Assembly (NCBI GenBank): GCA_017554385.1
Contig: JAFZIL010000067.1
Coordinates: 1-55,933, forward strand
Reading direction: 5' to 3'
DNA length: 55,933 bases
Origin: Prevotella sp.
GTDB lineage: Bacteria; Bacteroidota; Bacteroidia; Bacteroidales; Bacteroidaceae
Under the pieces are notes generated by a model that had not been told where the DNA came from, searched no databases, and worked only from the letters and a program-made list of their open reading frames with translations. This document shows positions 43,445-51,870 of this stretch, in pieces; position 1 is the first letter of the stretch, and every line of letters begins with the position of its first letter. The translations under genes and the position numbers were made by a program.

Positions 43445-43528
43445 CGTTTTCTGGTATTCTTGCCTGCAAACTTACAAAAAATTTTTGAATTAAACAACAG
43501 TCGTCACAAAAAAAACAGACATAGTGAT

Positions 43529-43668
43529 GATAAAAAATAACCTGGTACAAATAAATAATGGAACACGAAGATACGAAGATACGAAGTTTTTCGTTCTCGC
43601 CAAATAATCTTCCTTTCTTCGTTTCTTCGTGTTTAGTTAAAATCATACCCACTTATTTATACGATTAC
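43529..43668 (+). repeat. Dispersed repeat, copy C
   Basis: Same element as copies A and B, complete with the GTTTAGTTAAAATCATACCC extension to CGATTAC. It lies in the 400-bp divergent gap 43445-43844, upstream of both the minus-strand gene and the Na/Pi gene. The remainder of that gap holds the two promoters and a small inverted repeat around AACGGAGGCTCCGTT (43697). Confidence 0.9.
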
Positions 43669-43786
43669 ATAATAGAACGTGAGTATCCGTTTCGTCTGAA
43701 CGGAGGCTCCGTTGCGCTTGTACGAAGTATCGATTGTAGGACGGGGGCGTTGTTATCAGTTTTTCTTCCAAAAAAAACGAAAAAGC

Positions 43787-43817
43787 TTTGTCAATTGAAA
43801 TAAAATCGATAAATTTG
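43787..43817 (+). promoter_or_regulatory. Promoter of the Na/Pi cotransporter gene
   Basis: TTTG (43787-43790), exactly 19 bp, then TAAATTTG (43810-43817): a full match to the Bacteroidota consensus, 27 bp before the ATG. Confidence 0.72.
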
Positions 43818-43844
43818 CAAACGGAAACTAATTGAACACCATCC

Positions 43845-45575
43845 ATGTTAGTCATCTTTAAACTTCTCGGCTCGCTCGCCCTGCTGATGTTCGGTATGAA
43901 ATCGATGAGCGACGCCCTGCAGAAAATGGCGGGTCCACAGTTGCGCCACGCCTTGGGAGCCATGACCACCAACCGCTTCACCGGTTTGCTCACAGGTACG
44001 TTTGTTACGGCCTCGGTCCAGTCTTCAACAGCTACGACGGTGATGACCGTTTCGTTTGTCAACGCCGGCCTGCTCACCCTGGCACAGGCCATCTCGGTGA
44101 TTATGGGTGCCAACATCGGCACCACGCTCACGGCATGGATCATGGCAGCGGGCATGTCGTTCAACATCACCGACGCCATCTATCCGGCGTTCTTCCTCGG
44201 AATCGTCCTCATCTATATGAAGAGGTACCGTTTTATCGGTGACTTCCTCTTCGGTCTGTCGTTCCTGCTGCTCGGTTTAGGTACGCTGAGGATCACGGGC
44301 CAGGAAATGGACTTAGGCAACAACGAGGCCGTGATCAACTTCTTTGCATCGTTCGACCCTGAGTCGTTCCTCACCACCATCACCTTCCTGCTTCTCGGAG
44401 GCGTACTCACGTTCTGTGTGCAGTCGTCGGCAGCGGTCATGGCCATCACCATGATCTTGTGCTCGAGCGGAGCCCTGCCCATCTATCAGGGCATCGCACT
44501 GGTGCTTGGCGAAAACATAGGAACAACCATCACGTCGAACCTCGCAGCCATGTCGGCCAACACGCAGGCACGCCGTGCCGCCCTGGCCCACATGTTCTTC
44601 AATGTGTTCGGCGTGCTCTGGATACTGATTATCTTCCGTCCGTTCATCGACTTCGTCATCAACAGCGTCGTGGGAACAGGTGCCGAGATGATGGGCACCG
44701 ACATCAGCAAGACACCCATCGCACAGAAACTCACTATCACGCTGGCCGCCTTCCACACCTGCTTCAACGTGATCAACGCCTTCATCCTCATCTGGTTCAT
44801 CCCGCAGATTGAGAAGTTCGTGTGCTGGGTCATCAAGCCGAAGAAGCTGGACGAGGAAGAGGACTTCCGTCTGCACTTCATCACTGCCGGTTTCATGAAG
44901 ACCCCAGAGCTCTCGGTGCTCGAGGCACAGAAGGAGATACAGTCGTTCTCAGAGCGTATGCAGCGTATGTTCGGTATGGTGCAGGAACTGCTCGATGTGT
45001 CGGCCTCGAAGAACGACGATAAGAGTGGCAAGAGGGAGCAGGAGTTCAACAAGCTGTATTCGCGTATCGAGAAGTATGAGAGCATCAGCGACAACATGGA
45101 GCTGGAGATTGCGAAGTATCTGGAAAGCGTCAGCGATGCCCATCTCAGCGACGAGACGAAGGCGAAGATCCGCGCCATGCTGCGTGAGATTTCCGAACTC
45201 GAGTCCATCGGTGATGCCTGCTTCAACATGGGCCGTACCATTAACCGTAAGTTCGTGGCTAAGCAAGACCACTTCAACGAGCAGCAATATAACCACCTGC
45301 ACCAGATGATGAGTCTCGCCGACAACGCCCTGACGCAGATGAACCAGCTGATGCTGGGACGCAAGGAGTCGTTCGACGTGAACCGCACGTTCAACATCGA
45401 GAACGAAATCAACAACTACCGCAACCAGCTGAAGTCACAGAACATCAACTCGGTGAACAACCACGAATACACCTACGCCGAGGGTACCGTCTACATGGAC
45501 CTCGTCAACGAGTGTGAGAAGCTGGGCGACTATGTAGTGAACGTAGTCGAGGCACGCATGGGACTGAGGAGGTAA
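43845..45575 (+). CDS. Na/Pi cotransporter family protein with C-terminal PhoU-like domain
   Basis: 576 residues. The first 330 are membrane-spanning, with the inverted-repeat QSS motifs of the family: TASVQSSTATTVMTVSFVNA (near 56) and FCVQSSAAVMAITMIL (near 190), each preceded or followed by GANIGTT or GENIGTT. The C-terminal 230 residues are soluble and helical (QSFSERMQRMFGMVQELLDV, YESISDNMELEIAKYLESVS), as in PhoU. Members take up phosphate with sodium across the inner membrane. No pho regulator is nearby. The identity is clear; phosphate as the substrate is the family default. Confidence 0.92.
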   Translation: MLVIFKLLGSLALLMFGMKSMSDALQKMAGPQLRHALGAMTTNRFTGLLTGTFVTASVQSSTATTVMTVSFVNAGLLTLAQAISVIMGANIGTTLTAWIMAAGMSFNITDAIYPAFFLGIVLIYMKRYRFIGDFLFGLSFLLLGLGTLRITGQEMDLGNNEAVINFFASFDPESFLTTITFLLLGGVLTFCVQSSAAVMAITMILCSSGALPIYQGIALVLGENIGTTITSNLAAMSANTQARRAALAHMFFNVFGVLWILIIFRPFIDFVINSVVGTGAEMMGTDISKTPIAQKLTITLAAFHTCFNVINAFILIWFIPQIEKFVCWVIKPKKLDEEEDFRLHFITAGFMKTPELSVLEAQKEIQSFSERMQRMFGMVQELLDVSASKNDDKSGKREQEFNKLYSRIEKYESISDNMELEIAKYLESVSDAHLSDETKAKIRAMLREISELESIGDACFNMGRTINRKFVAKQDHFNEQQYNHLHQMMSLADNALTQMNQLMLGRKESFDVNRTFNIENEINNYRNQLKSQNINSVNNHEYTYAEGTVYMDLVNECEKLGDYVVNVVEARMGLRR

Positions 45576-45582
45576 GATTTTT

Positions 45583-45622
45583 GGAGTGCAGGAGTTCAGG
45601 AGTTCAGGAGTGTAGACAAATG
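45583..45622 (+). repeat. 8-bp tandem repeat between the Na/Pi and esterase genes
   Basis: GGAGTGCA, GGAGTTCA, GGAGTTCA, GGAGTGTA, then GACAAATG, whose ATG is the esterase start. It is the reverse complement of the family at 28169-28227, including the interrupting ACAAATG segment. Confidence 0.78.
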
Positions 45623-46441
45623 AAGCGAGGGGGTGTACTTTTTTGGATGATGACGGTCTGTATCGTGGGTGCATGGGCACAGTACGACCTGCTCTCGGCC
45701 AAGAAGGGTGTCGTAAGCGACGGCTATGATTTCTGGGTCTACACGCCCGAGGACTATTACTACTCGATGGAGCACACCCCGCTCATCATCTTCCTGCACG
45801 GTGCCAGCTGCTGCAGCAGCAACATGAACCGTTCGCTGCGCTATGGTCCAGTGGATGCCGTGAAGCGAGGACGTGACATCCCGGCACTTATCGTCACCCC
45901 ACAGAATCCGGGAGGTGCATGGAGTCCTAAGAAGCTGAACAACATCCTGGAGTGGATGAAGCAGAACTACGAGTTCGACCATCGGGCCGTCTATGTCTTA
46001 GGCATGAGTCTGGGTGGCTACGGCACGCTTGACTTCGCAGGTACCTATCCCGACAAGATTGCGGCTGCCATCGCCCTTTGCGGGGGTAGCACGCTGAAAG
46101 ACTACAGCGGACTGGGACGCCTACCGCTTTGGATTGTCCACGGAACAGGCGACCGGGCAGTATCGGTACGCGAGTCGCAGAAGGTGGTTGAGGGAATGAA
46201 ACGGATAGGAGCTACCGAGCGTCTGCGCTTCGACTGGATGCAAGGAGCATCGCATGGTGCACTGGCCCGTTTCTTCTATACGGGGAAGACGTATGACTGG
46301 CTGTTCCAACACCGTTTGGATGACCCCGACCGCAAGGTGAACACGATTATCGACATCACGAAAAGTGACCTCAACAATGCCTACGGCGACATCCAGAAAC
46401 GCGTTGACGAGTTGGAGATAGAATTAGCCAACGAGCAATAG
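45620..46441 (+). CDS. Secreted alpha/beta-hydrolase (esterase/PHB-depolymerase-like)
   Basis: 273 residues from the ATG at 45620, with a signal peptide MKRGGVLFWMMTVCIVGAWA. The fold and triad are clear: LIIFLHGASCCSSN (oxyanion region), nucleophile GMSLGGYGT with Ser130, acid HGTGDRAV with Asp178, and QGASHGALAR with His212. It resembles secreted carboxylesterases such as feruloyl or acetylxylan esterases and PHB-depolymerase-like enzymes of gut Bacteroidota. The substrate is unknown. Its 3' end overlaps the convergent gene at 46424 by 18 bp. Confidence 0.85.
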   Translation: MKRGGVLFWMMTVCIVGAWAQYDLLSAKKGVVSDGYDFWVYTPEDYYYSMEHTPLIIFLHGASCCSSNMNRSLRYGPVDAVKRGRDIPALIVTPQNPGGAWSPKKLNNILEWMKQNYEFDHRAVYVLGMSLGGYGTLDFAGTYPDKIAAAIALCGGSTLKDYSGLGRLPLWIVHGTGDRAVSVRESQKVVEGMKRIGATERLRFDWMQGASHGALARFFYTGKTYDWLFQHRLDDPDRKVNTIIDITKSDLNNAYGDIQKRVDELEIELANEQ

Positions 46442-48685
46442 GTTGCACACACGGGCCGTATCAAGTGCCCAATGATAGGTGAATGCCTCGTCGGCCTCCT
46501 CGGGAGTGCCTGCGAGGCTTTGTTTTTGAGCCTCAGCCCGCATCAGCAACAACTGGCCGATGGTGGGCTTTGAGCGTAGCCTGCGCAGATAGGCTGCTAC
46601 CGTCTGCGTGTTGACCGAGAGCACCGTCTGTCCGTCAAAAGGTATCTCGAGCCAGGTAATCTCGCGTGCTTCAACATCGAGCACACCGAAGATGAGACCT
46701 TTGGAAAGATTCGACTCATCTATGCGCACCATGTGGCTGACGGTCGACGGGTCGTAGGCCACGCCTGTCTCGTTGCTCACCTGCATGGGATAGCGCGAAT
46801 CCATCCATCCCACAACAAGTCCCGGCGACAGTTCGCCTGCACTATAGGCATTGCAGGTGAACACCACTTGCCGCACACCCGATGCCTGCAACTCGGGCAA
46901 CGACAGCTCGATGTATTCGGCAGTGCCGACATTGTCGGGAATCTCCCGAATATCGCCCGAATGCTTGGCACCTGGCACATCAAGGCTAAAGTAGGCACAG
47001 AGCACCGTCTCCTGGTCCTTCAACAGATGGCAGCTGAGATCCATGTCGAGCGGCTGGGCAGGGAGGTCGCGTCCCCATTGCATGAAGAGCCGCACACAGT
47101 CGCCCTCAATCTGAAAGCGTGTCCCTTGCAGAGCGCCTCCAACATCGTGGATGGTGGACGAACGATCGCCCACGGGCATGGGAATATCGAAGAGCTGCGG
47201 ATCAATATAGACCCTATTTCCGATTGGGGCCTGAGACTGTGCGAGGGTAGCATAGCGCCGTCGCATGGATTGCAGGAAGATGTCGTCCACGGCCTGCTGC
47301 ATGTATTGCAGCTGCCCGGCAGAGTAATGCTGCAGCAGAGGATGGGGTGGAATATCCTTCAGCGTGCCGCTCAACGGACGGGCTACACGGCTGCCTGTCG
47401 GGTCGAAATAGAGCTGTGCCTGTGCTGCGAGCGAGTACAGGAGGCGCGAGGGTATCTTATCGGCTACGGCACGGAAGGCTTCAATGACCTCATCAGCCCC
47501 ATAGCGTAGCATCGTAGAGAACAGACAGCGTGAGAAGAGACCGGGACGCTGTTGTAAAAGAGCGAGGACAGCAGCAGGGCTGTCGGAGTTTCGTGCGTGG
47601 TCTACTTGACCGGCCCATACGGTGTAGTCCTGACGATAGAAGCGGTCGAGCAACAGGCGCAGCTGATGATAGTCAGGATGGCGTGCATACTCAGCCAAAC
47701 GAAGTGCACGGATGAAGCGCACCCACATACGACGCTTGGGATGCATGGACTCGAGCTGGCTGTCGAGTGGCATGGTGAGACCGTTGAGCCACCGGGCCAC
47801 ACGGCGACACCACTGGCGATTGTACTTCAGCCGCAATTCCTGCCGGAAGGTAGCCTCATCGTCATCGTGCCCATCAGACAGTGAACGGTTGCGCCTACGG
47901 TTTTTCGCATGGACATATAATAAGGTATGTGGCTCTAAAAGCTGCAGGTGACCGGTGTGCTGATACCAAAGATAACGCATCACGTCCTGAGGCGAGGAGA
48001 AAAAACGGGCTGCCTCGTCGTCACGGCCTAAACTTACGAGTTCGTCGACAACCAGCATGCGCGTCTCTTTCATTGTAATTTCTACTGCCGGTAAAGGTCT
48101 GTTGGCAACAAGCAGCTTCAACGACTCACGCTGCGAGGCATCAAGAGGAACAGCTGATGACAGCAAATGGACGAAGTGCATGTCGAGATCGTGGTCGTCC
48201 CACAGTTGGAGAACCTTCAGCTTCGAACCCTGTCCTTTGTAGACAAAGCCTGCATCGGTCTTGAACGGGCGACCACAGAACGGACATCCCGTATAGCGTT
48301 CCAACGGGAACGTTCCATCGGGAATGAGGTGTCCGCATGGCAAGGTGGTGCCATTCAAGCGGATCTGGTCCTTCAGCAGATTGGCAATGTATGTGAAAAA
48401 ATGGTCGGCAGCACTCTCTCCCGTAGGCACCTGCCATCCCCGCACCAGTGCTGCCCAGTTCAGATGGGTACCCATCACACGATTCAGCACATCAAGCAGC
48501 TGCGCATACTCGTCGTCGGCAAGTGAACTGAGGGCATGCAACAGCTGCTCACTGACGGTAAAGCCCAGCTGGCGGAGCTCGGCACAAAGGGCAAGCGCGG
48601 CAGGTGTGGCCTCGGTTGCCGGCACTACGGCAGGAAGATAAAGGGCTTGTTGGCGCAGGGCGACGAGAAGCAGGTCTGTGTTCAT
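46424..48685 (-). CDS. Large protein of unknown function with zinc-ribbon/RING-like motif
   Basis: 753 residues from MNTDLLLVALRQQ (an earlier start at 48709 adds 8 residues). One recognisable motif is LPCGHLIPDGTFPLERYTGC followed by PFCGRPF: Cys117, His119, Cys134 and Cys137, four likely zinc ligands, as in RING or treble-clef fingers. It may be related to the prokaryotic RING-finger families described in bacteria, but I cannot confirm this. The rest is helical with basic stretches (HAKNRRRNRSLSDGHDDDE) in the middle and a beta-rich C-terminal half (QPLDMDLSCHLLKDQETVLC). That half recalls TerD/vWA-associated proteins in its description of an ideal beta layer, but I claim no match. No signal peptide is present. 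Confidence 0.7.
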   Translation of the reverse strand: MNTDLLLVALRQQALYLPAVVPATEATPAALALCAELRQLGFTVSEQLLHALSSLADDEYAQLLDVLNRVMGTHLNWAALVRGWQVPTGESAADHFFTYIANLLKDQIRLNGTTLPCGHLIPDGTFPLERYTGCPFCGRPFKTDAGFVYKGQGSKLKVLQLWDDHDLDMHFVHLLSSAVPLDASQRESLKLLVANRPLPAVEITMKETRMLVVDELVSLGRDDEAARFFSSPQDVMRYLWYQHTGHLQLLEPHTLLYVHAKNRRRNRSLSDGHDDDEATFRQELRLKYNRQWCRRVARWLNGLTMPLDSQLESMHPKRRMWVRFIRALRLAEYARHPDYHQLRLLLDRFYRQDYTVWAGQVDHARNSDSPAAVLALLQQRPGLFSRCLFSTMLRYGADEVIEAFRAVADKIPSRLLYSLAAQAQLYFDPTGSRVARPLSGTLKDIPPHPLLQHYSAGQLQYMQQAVDDIFLQSMRRRYATLAQSQAPIGNRVYIDPQLFDIPMPVGDRSSTIHDVGGALQGTRFQIEGDCVRLFMQWGRDLPAQPLDMDLSCHLLKDQETVLCAYFSLDVPGAKHSGDIREIPDNVGTAEYIELSLPELQASGVRQVVFTCNAYSAGELSPGLVVGWMDSRYPMQVSNETGVAYDPSTVSHMVRIDESNLSKGLIFGVLDVEAREITWLEIPFDGQTVLSVNTQTVAAYLRRLRSKPTIGQLLLMRAEAQKQSLAGTPEEADEAFTYHWALDTARVCNLLLVG

Positions 48686-48716
48686 AATGTTCGACAGGAA
48701 TGGGAACAAGGTAATG

Positions 48717-48761
48717 GGGGGACTAAAAACTTAAAAAAGTAAGCTGAGAAGTAAGTCCCCC
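48717..48761. other. Hairpin between lpxH and the RING-like gene
   Basis: Arms GGGGGACT and AGTCCCCC enclose about 30 nt rich in A. It has no T-run, so I do not call it a terminator. It may act as a processing or mRNA-stability element. Confidence 0.45.
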
Positions 48762-48779
48762 TTGACCTTGTGTGGTTAT

Positions 48780-48812
48780 TATGGGGCTAATTGGGCCTAT
48801 TGGGCTAATGGG
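48780..48812 (-). repeat. 9-bp tandem repeat after lpxH
   Basis: The minus-strand sequence matches the tract after the BtuG-like gene (9490-9522) at all but one of 33 positions. Confidence 0.75.
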
Positions 48813-48820
48813 ACTATAGG

Positions 48821-49585
48821 CTATGGCATGCTCTCGCCCTCAATGTATTGCGAAAGGAAGAGATGCTCTCCGTCGTAGACTACATAGGTGAACTGGTTAA
48901 TCCAGTCACCGAGGATGATCATCCGGGCCTTCTTCGTCAACTGCAGATCCACCTCGATGTGGCGATGTCCATAAATGAAGTAGTCAACGTTGCTGTGATA
49001 CTGTATGTATTTCTTCGTGTAGAGCACGAGATGCTCACGGTCTTCTCCCATATAGGCAGGCTCTTCACGACGCTGGTGCTTTAGCCGGGAATGCTTGGCC
49101 CAGTGCAGTCCGAACCATAGCCCCCAGCGGGGATGCAGAGACGAGAACATGATCTGGCAGACCCGGTTATTGAAGAGCCACTTCAGACACTTGAACTTCT
49201 TGTCCGGATCGCCAAGGCCGTCACCATGGGCAAGAAAGAATATTTTGCCATAGATCTCGGTGGTCAGCGGTTTCTTGTGCAGGATGACACCACACTCACG
49301 CTCCAAGTAGTCGTAGGCCCAAATATCATGGTTGCCCGTGAAGAAATGCACCTCGACGCCCATATCGGTAAGTTCCGACAGCTTACCGAGGAAACGGGTG
49401 AAGCCCTTGGGCACTACGTAGCGGTATTCATACCAGAAATCGAACATGTCGCCCAAGAGATAGACTGCGGCAGCCTTTTCCTTGATAGAGTCGAGGAAGC
49501 GAACCAGCCGCCGCTCTTGCATGCGACGGTGAGGGGTAGCAAGCGAGCCTAAGTGGGCGTCGGACAAAAAGTAGACATTCTTCAT
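48821..49585 (-). CDS. lpxH: UDP-2,3-diacylglucosamine diphosphatase
   Basis: This calcineurin-like phosphoesterase hydrolyses UDP-2,3-diacylglucosamine to lipid X, the fourth step of lipid A synthesis at the inner membrane. The metal motifs occur in order: SDAHLGS (Asp8, His10), GDMFDFWYEY, TGNHDIWAYDY, LAHGDGLGDPD and IYGHRHIEVD. The 254 residues fit the Bacteroidota form of LpxH. It follows the DUF59 gene, from which it is separated by a 7-bp repeat that ends at its own start codon. Confidence 0.88.
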   Translation of the reverse strand: MKNVYFLSDAHLGSLATPHRRMQERRLVRFLDSIKEKAAAVYLLGDMFDFWYEYRYVVPKGFTRFLGKLSELTDMGVEVHFFTGNHDIWAYDYLERECGVILHKKPLTTEIYGKIFFLAHGDGLGDPDKKFKCLKWLFNNRVCQIMFSSLHPRWGLWFGLHWAKHSRLKHQRREEPAYMGEDREHLVLYTKKYIQYHSNVDYFIYGHRHIEVDLQLTKKARMIILGDWINQFTYVVYDGEHLFLSQYIEGESMP

Positions 49586-49586
49586 A

Positions 49587-49621
49587 GATGAGAGATGAGA
49601 GATGAAAGATGAGAGATATGA
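49587..49621 (-). repeat. 7-bp tandem repeat between the DUF59 gene and lpxH
   Basis: Plus-strand units GATGAGA, GATGAGA, GATGAAA, GATGAGA, GATATGA. The tract fills almost the whole gap between the DUF59 stop (49628) and the lpxH ATG (49585). Confidence 0.85.
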
Positions 49622-49627
49622 TTACAT

Positions 49628-49945
49628 TCAGAATCCCAGTTCAATCCTTGCTTCTTCGCTCATCATTGACTGGTCCCAGACTGGCTCAAAGACGAGGTTG
49701 ATATTAGCCGAGCTAATGCCTTCGACACTCTCGACCTTGGTGCGGACATCTTCGAGGATAAAGTCGGCAGCAGGACAGTTGGGGGCAGTAAAGGTCATGT
49801 CGATGTCTACGGAACCATCGTCCTGAACATCAATTTTGTAAATCATTCCCAATTCGTAGATGTCAATGGGAATCTCCGGGTCATAGACGGTCTTCAGCAC
49901 GTCTACGATACGGCTCTCTATCTGGGTCTTTTCTTCTTGTGTCAT
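49628..49945 (-). CDS. DUF59/MIP18-family Fe-S assembly protein (SufT-like)
   Basis: 105 residues from MTQEEKTQIESRIV; a longer reading to 49999 adds a non-conserved leader past the promoter. The motifs TVYDPEIPIDIYELGMIYKI and MTFTAPNCPAADFILEDVRT are characteristic of MIP18-type proteins. These help to mature iron-sulfur proteins in the cytoplasm; the Cys in TAPNCP is the conserved one. It is the first gene of a short operon with lpxH. The family is secure and the exact client proteins are unknown. Confidence 0.88.
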   Translation of the reverse strand: MTQEEKTQIESRIVDVLKTVYDPEIPIDIYELGMIYKIDVQDDGSVDIDMTFTAPNCPAADFILEDVRTKVESVEGISSANINLVFEPVWDQSMMSEEARIELGF

Positions 49946-49969
49946 TATCTGTTGTTCAGTTATGTGGTG

Positions 49970-50000
49970 CAAAGTTACGAAAAGTCGAGAGCAAAACAAA
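49970..50000 (-). promoter_or_regulatory. Promoter of the DUF59-lpxH operon
   Basis: Minus-strand TTTG (49997-50000), exactly 19 bp, then TAACTTTG (49970-49977). It is 25 bp upstream of the start at 49945, which supports that start choice. Confidence 0.72.
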
Positions 50001-50156
50001 GAAAATTGTTTCTTTTTTTGCCGAGACGGAGTAAGTTCGCCGATTTATCGGCAAAGTTATGAAAAAAAACTGAGATTAGGCTTGACCTTTAATAATTTTT
50101 TATCAACACCACTAAAATTATCGGTCATTGACAATGGTCAATTCTTAATTATTTTG

Positions 50157-50164
50157 TAACTTTG
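50157..50164 (+). promoter_or_regulatory. Putative -7 element of the purH-mre operon promoter
   Basis: TAACTTTG, 45 bp before the ATG at 50210. No TTTG was seen at the standard spacing. Confidence 0.5.
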
Positions 50165-50209
50165 CAGCCCTAATTGCATATAACGTTATATATTTTTCTA
50201 ATTTTAGGT

Positions 50210-50803
50210 ATGGCAGAGTTGAAGAAAATAAAGACAGCTCTTATTTCCGTGTTTCATAAAGACGGACTTGACGATTTGTTGCGCAAGCTCAACGAAGAGG
50301 GCGTGAAGTTCCTTTCTACGGGCGGTACGCAGAAGTTTATTGAAGAACAAGGTTACGCATGTCAGAAAGTGGAAGACGTAACCACCTATCCTTCCATCTT
50401 GGGCGGACGTGTAAAAACGCTCCATCCCAAAATATTCGGTGGCATCCTGGGCCGCCGCGACAACGAGGGCGACCGCGAACAGATGGCCCAGTACGAAATT
50501 CCCGAGATTGACCTCGTCATTGTCGACCTTTATCCTTTCGAACAAACCGTAGCAAGCGGAGCCTCAGAGGCCGATACCATCGAGAAGATTGATATTGGCG
50601 GCATCTCGCTGATCCGTGCCGGTGCCAAGAACTTCAAGGACGTGGTCATCGTTCCTTCGAAGGCCGAGTACAGCTTGCTTCTCGACATCATCAACAAGCA
50701 GGGTGCAGCAACTACTATTGAGCAGCGCAAGGCTTTTGCAGCCAAGGCATTCGGCGTGAGCTCTCACTACGACACAGCAATACACAACTGGTTTGCAAAA
50801 TAA
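50210..50803 (+). CDS. purH: IMP cyclohydrolase (stand-alone PurH N-terminal domain)
   Basis: 197 residues from MAELKKIKTALISVFHKDGL. The MGS-like fold closes FAICAR to IMP in the last step of purine synthesis. Visible are LLSTGGT-type FLSTGGTQKFIEEQG, TYPSILGGRVKTLHPKIFGG, VDLYPFEQTVA and IDIGGISLIRAGAKNFKDVV. Bifunctional PurH is about 500 residues and carries AICAR transformylase in its C-terminal part; here the reading frame ends cleanly after the first domain (IHNWFAK). The transformylase must be encoded elsewhere. It lies 35 bp before mreB, and I recall PurH preceding mreB in other Bacteroidales. Confidence 0.9.
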   Translation: MAELKKIKTALISVFHKDGLDDLLRKLNEEGVKFLSTGGTQKFIEEQGYACQKVEDVTTYPSILGGRVKTLHPKIFGGILGRRDNEGDREQMAQYEIPEIDLVIVDLYPFEQTVASGASEADTIEKIDIGGISLIRAGAKNFKDVVIVPSKAEYSLLLDIINKQGAATTIEQRKAFAAKAFGVSSHYDTAIHNWFAK

Positions 50804-50835
50804 ATTGTAAATTGTAAATCGTCAAATTGTAAATA
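50804..50835 (+). repeat. 7-bp tandem repeat between purH and mreB
   Basis: Units ATTGTAA, ATTGTAA, ATCGTCA, then ATTGTAA offset by one base. It starts directly after the purH stop codon and ends just before the mreB ATG. Confidence 0.8.
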
Positions 50836-50838
50836 AGA

Positions 50839-51861
50839 ATGGGATTTTTTAGTTTCAGACAAGAGCTGGCCATGGACCTTGGCACAGCTAATACAATTAT
50901 CATCAGCAACGACAAGATCGTCGTTGACGAACCTTCGGTCGTAGCGCTGGACCGCCGTACCGACAAGATGATTGCCGTGGGCGGACAGGCTAAGATGATG
51001 TATGAAAAGACTCACGACAACATACGCACCATCCGCCCGTTGCGCGACGGTGTGATAGCCGACTTCTCGGCTTGTGAGCAGATGATGCGCGGTCTCATCA
51101 AGATGGTACATACAGGCCGTCACATCTTCTCGCCGTCACTCCGCATGGTCATTGGCGTGCCCTCGGGCTCGACCGAAGTGGAGTTGCGTGCTGTTCGCGA
51201 CTCGGCCGAGCATGCCGACGGTCGTGATGTCTACCTCATTTTTGAACCGATGGCAGCAGCTATCGGCATCGGCATCGATGTAGAGGCACCTGAAGGCAAC
51301 ATGATTGTCGACATCGGTGGTGGCTCTACAGAGATTGCCGTCATCTCATTGGGCGGCATCGTGAGCAACAACTCCATCCGCACGGCAGGCGACGACCTGA
51401 CAGCCGACATCCAGGAATACATGGCACGTCAGCACAACGTCAAGGTTTCTGAACGAATGGCCGAGCGTATCAAGATTAGCGTGGGTTCGGCACTGACCGA
51501 CCTTGGCGACGATGCTCCTGAGGACTATGTGGTCCACGGCCCGAACCGTATCACGGCTCTGCCCATGGCGGTGCCTGTATGCTATCAGGAGATTGCCCAC
51601 TGTCTTGACAAGACCATCGCGAAGATCGAGAACGCCGTACTCTCTGCTTTAGAGAACACGCCACCAGAGCTCTATGCCGACATCGTGAAGAACGGTGTCT
51701 ACCTTAGTGGCGGAGGCGCCCTGCTGCGCGGTCTCGACCGTCGTCTGCAGGACAAGATCAACATTGAGTTCCACGTGCCCGAGGATCCTTTGCACTCTGT
51801 TGCCAAGGGTGCCGGCATCGCCCTGAAGAATGTTGAGAGATTCTCGTTCCTGATGAGATAA
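50839..51861 (+). CDS. mreB: Rod-shape-determining actin homologue MreB
   Basis: 340 residues. MreB forms membrane-bound filaments that guide side-wall peptidoglycan synthesis. The actin-fold nucleotide motifs are present: AMDLGTANTIII (phosphate 1, about residues 11-22), VDIGGGSTEIAVISLGG (phosphate 2) and VYLSGGGALLRGLDRRL (adenosine). The N-terminus MGFFSFRQEL could be the amphipathic membrane-binding helix. It is followed 9 bp later by mreC. Confidence 0.97.
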   Translation: MGFFSFRQELAMDLGTANTIIISNDKIVVDEPSVVALDRRTDKMIAVGGQAKMMYEKTHDNIRTIRPLRDGVIADFSACEQMMRGLIKMVHTGRHIFSPSLRMVIGVPSGSTEVELRAVRDSAEHADGRDVYLIFEPMAAAIGIGIDVEAPEGNMIVDIGGGSTEIAVISLGGIVSNNSIRTAGDDLTADIQEYMARQHNVKVSERMAERIKISVGSALTDLGDDAPEDYVVHGPNRITALPMAVPVCYQEIAHCLDKTIAKIENAVLSALENTPPELYADIVKNGVYLSGGGALLRGLDRRLQDKINIEFHVPEDPLHSVAKGAGIALKNVERFSFLMR

Positions 51862-51870
51862 TACTTTTTC

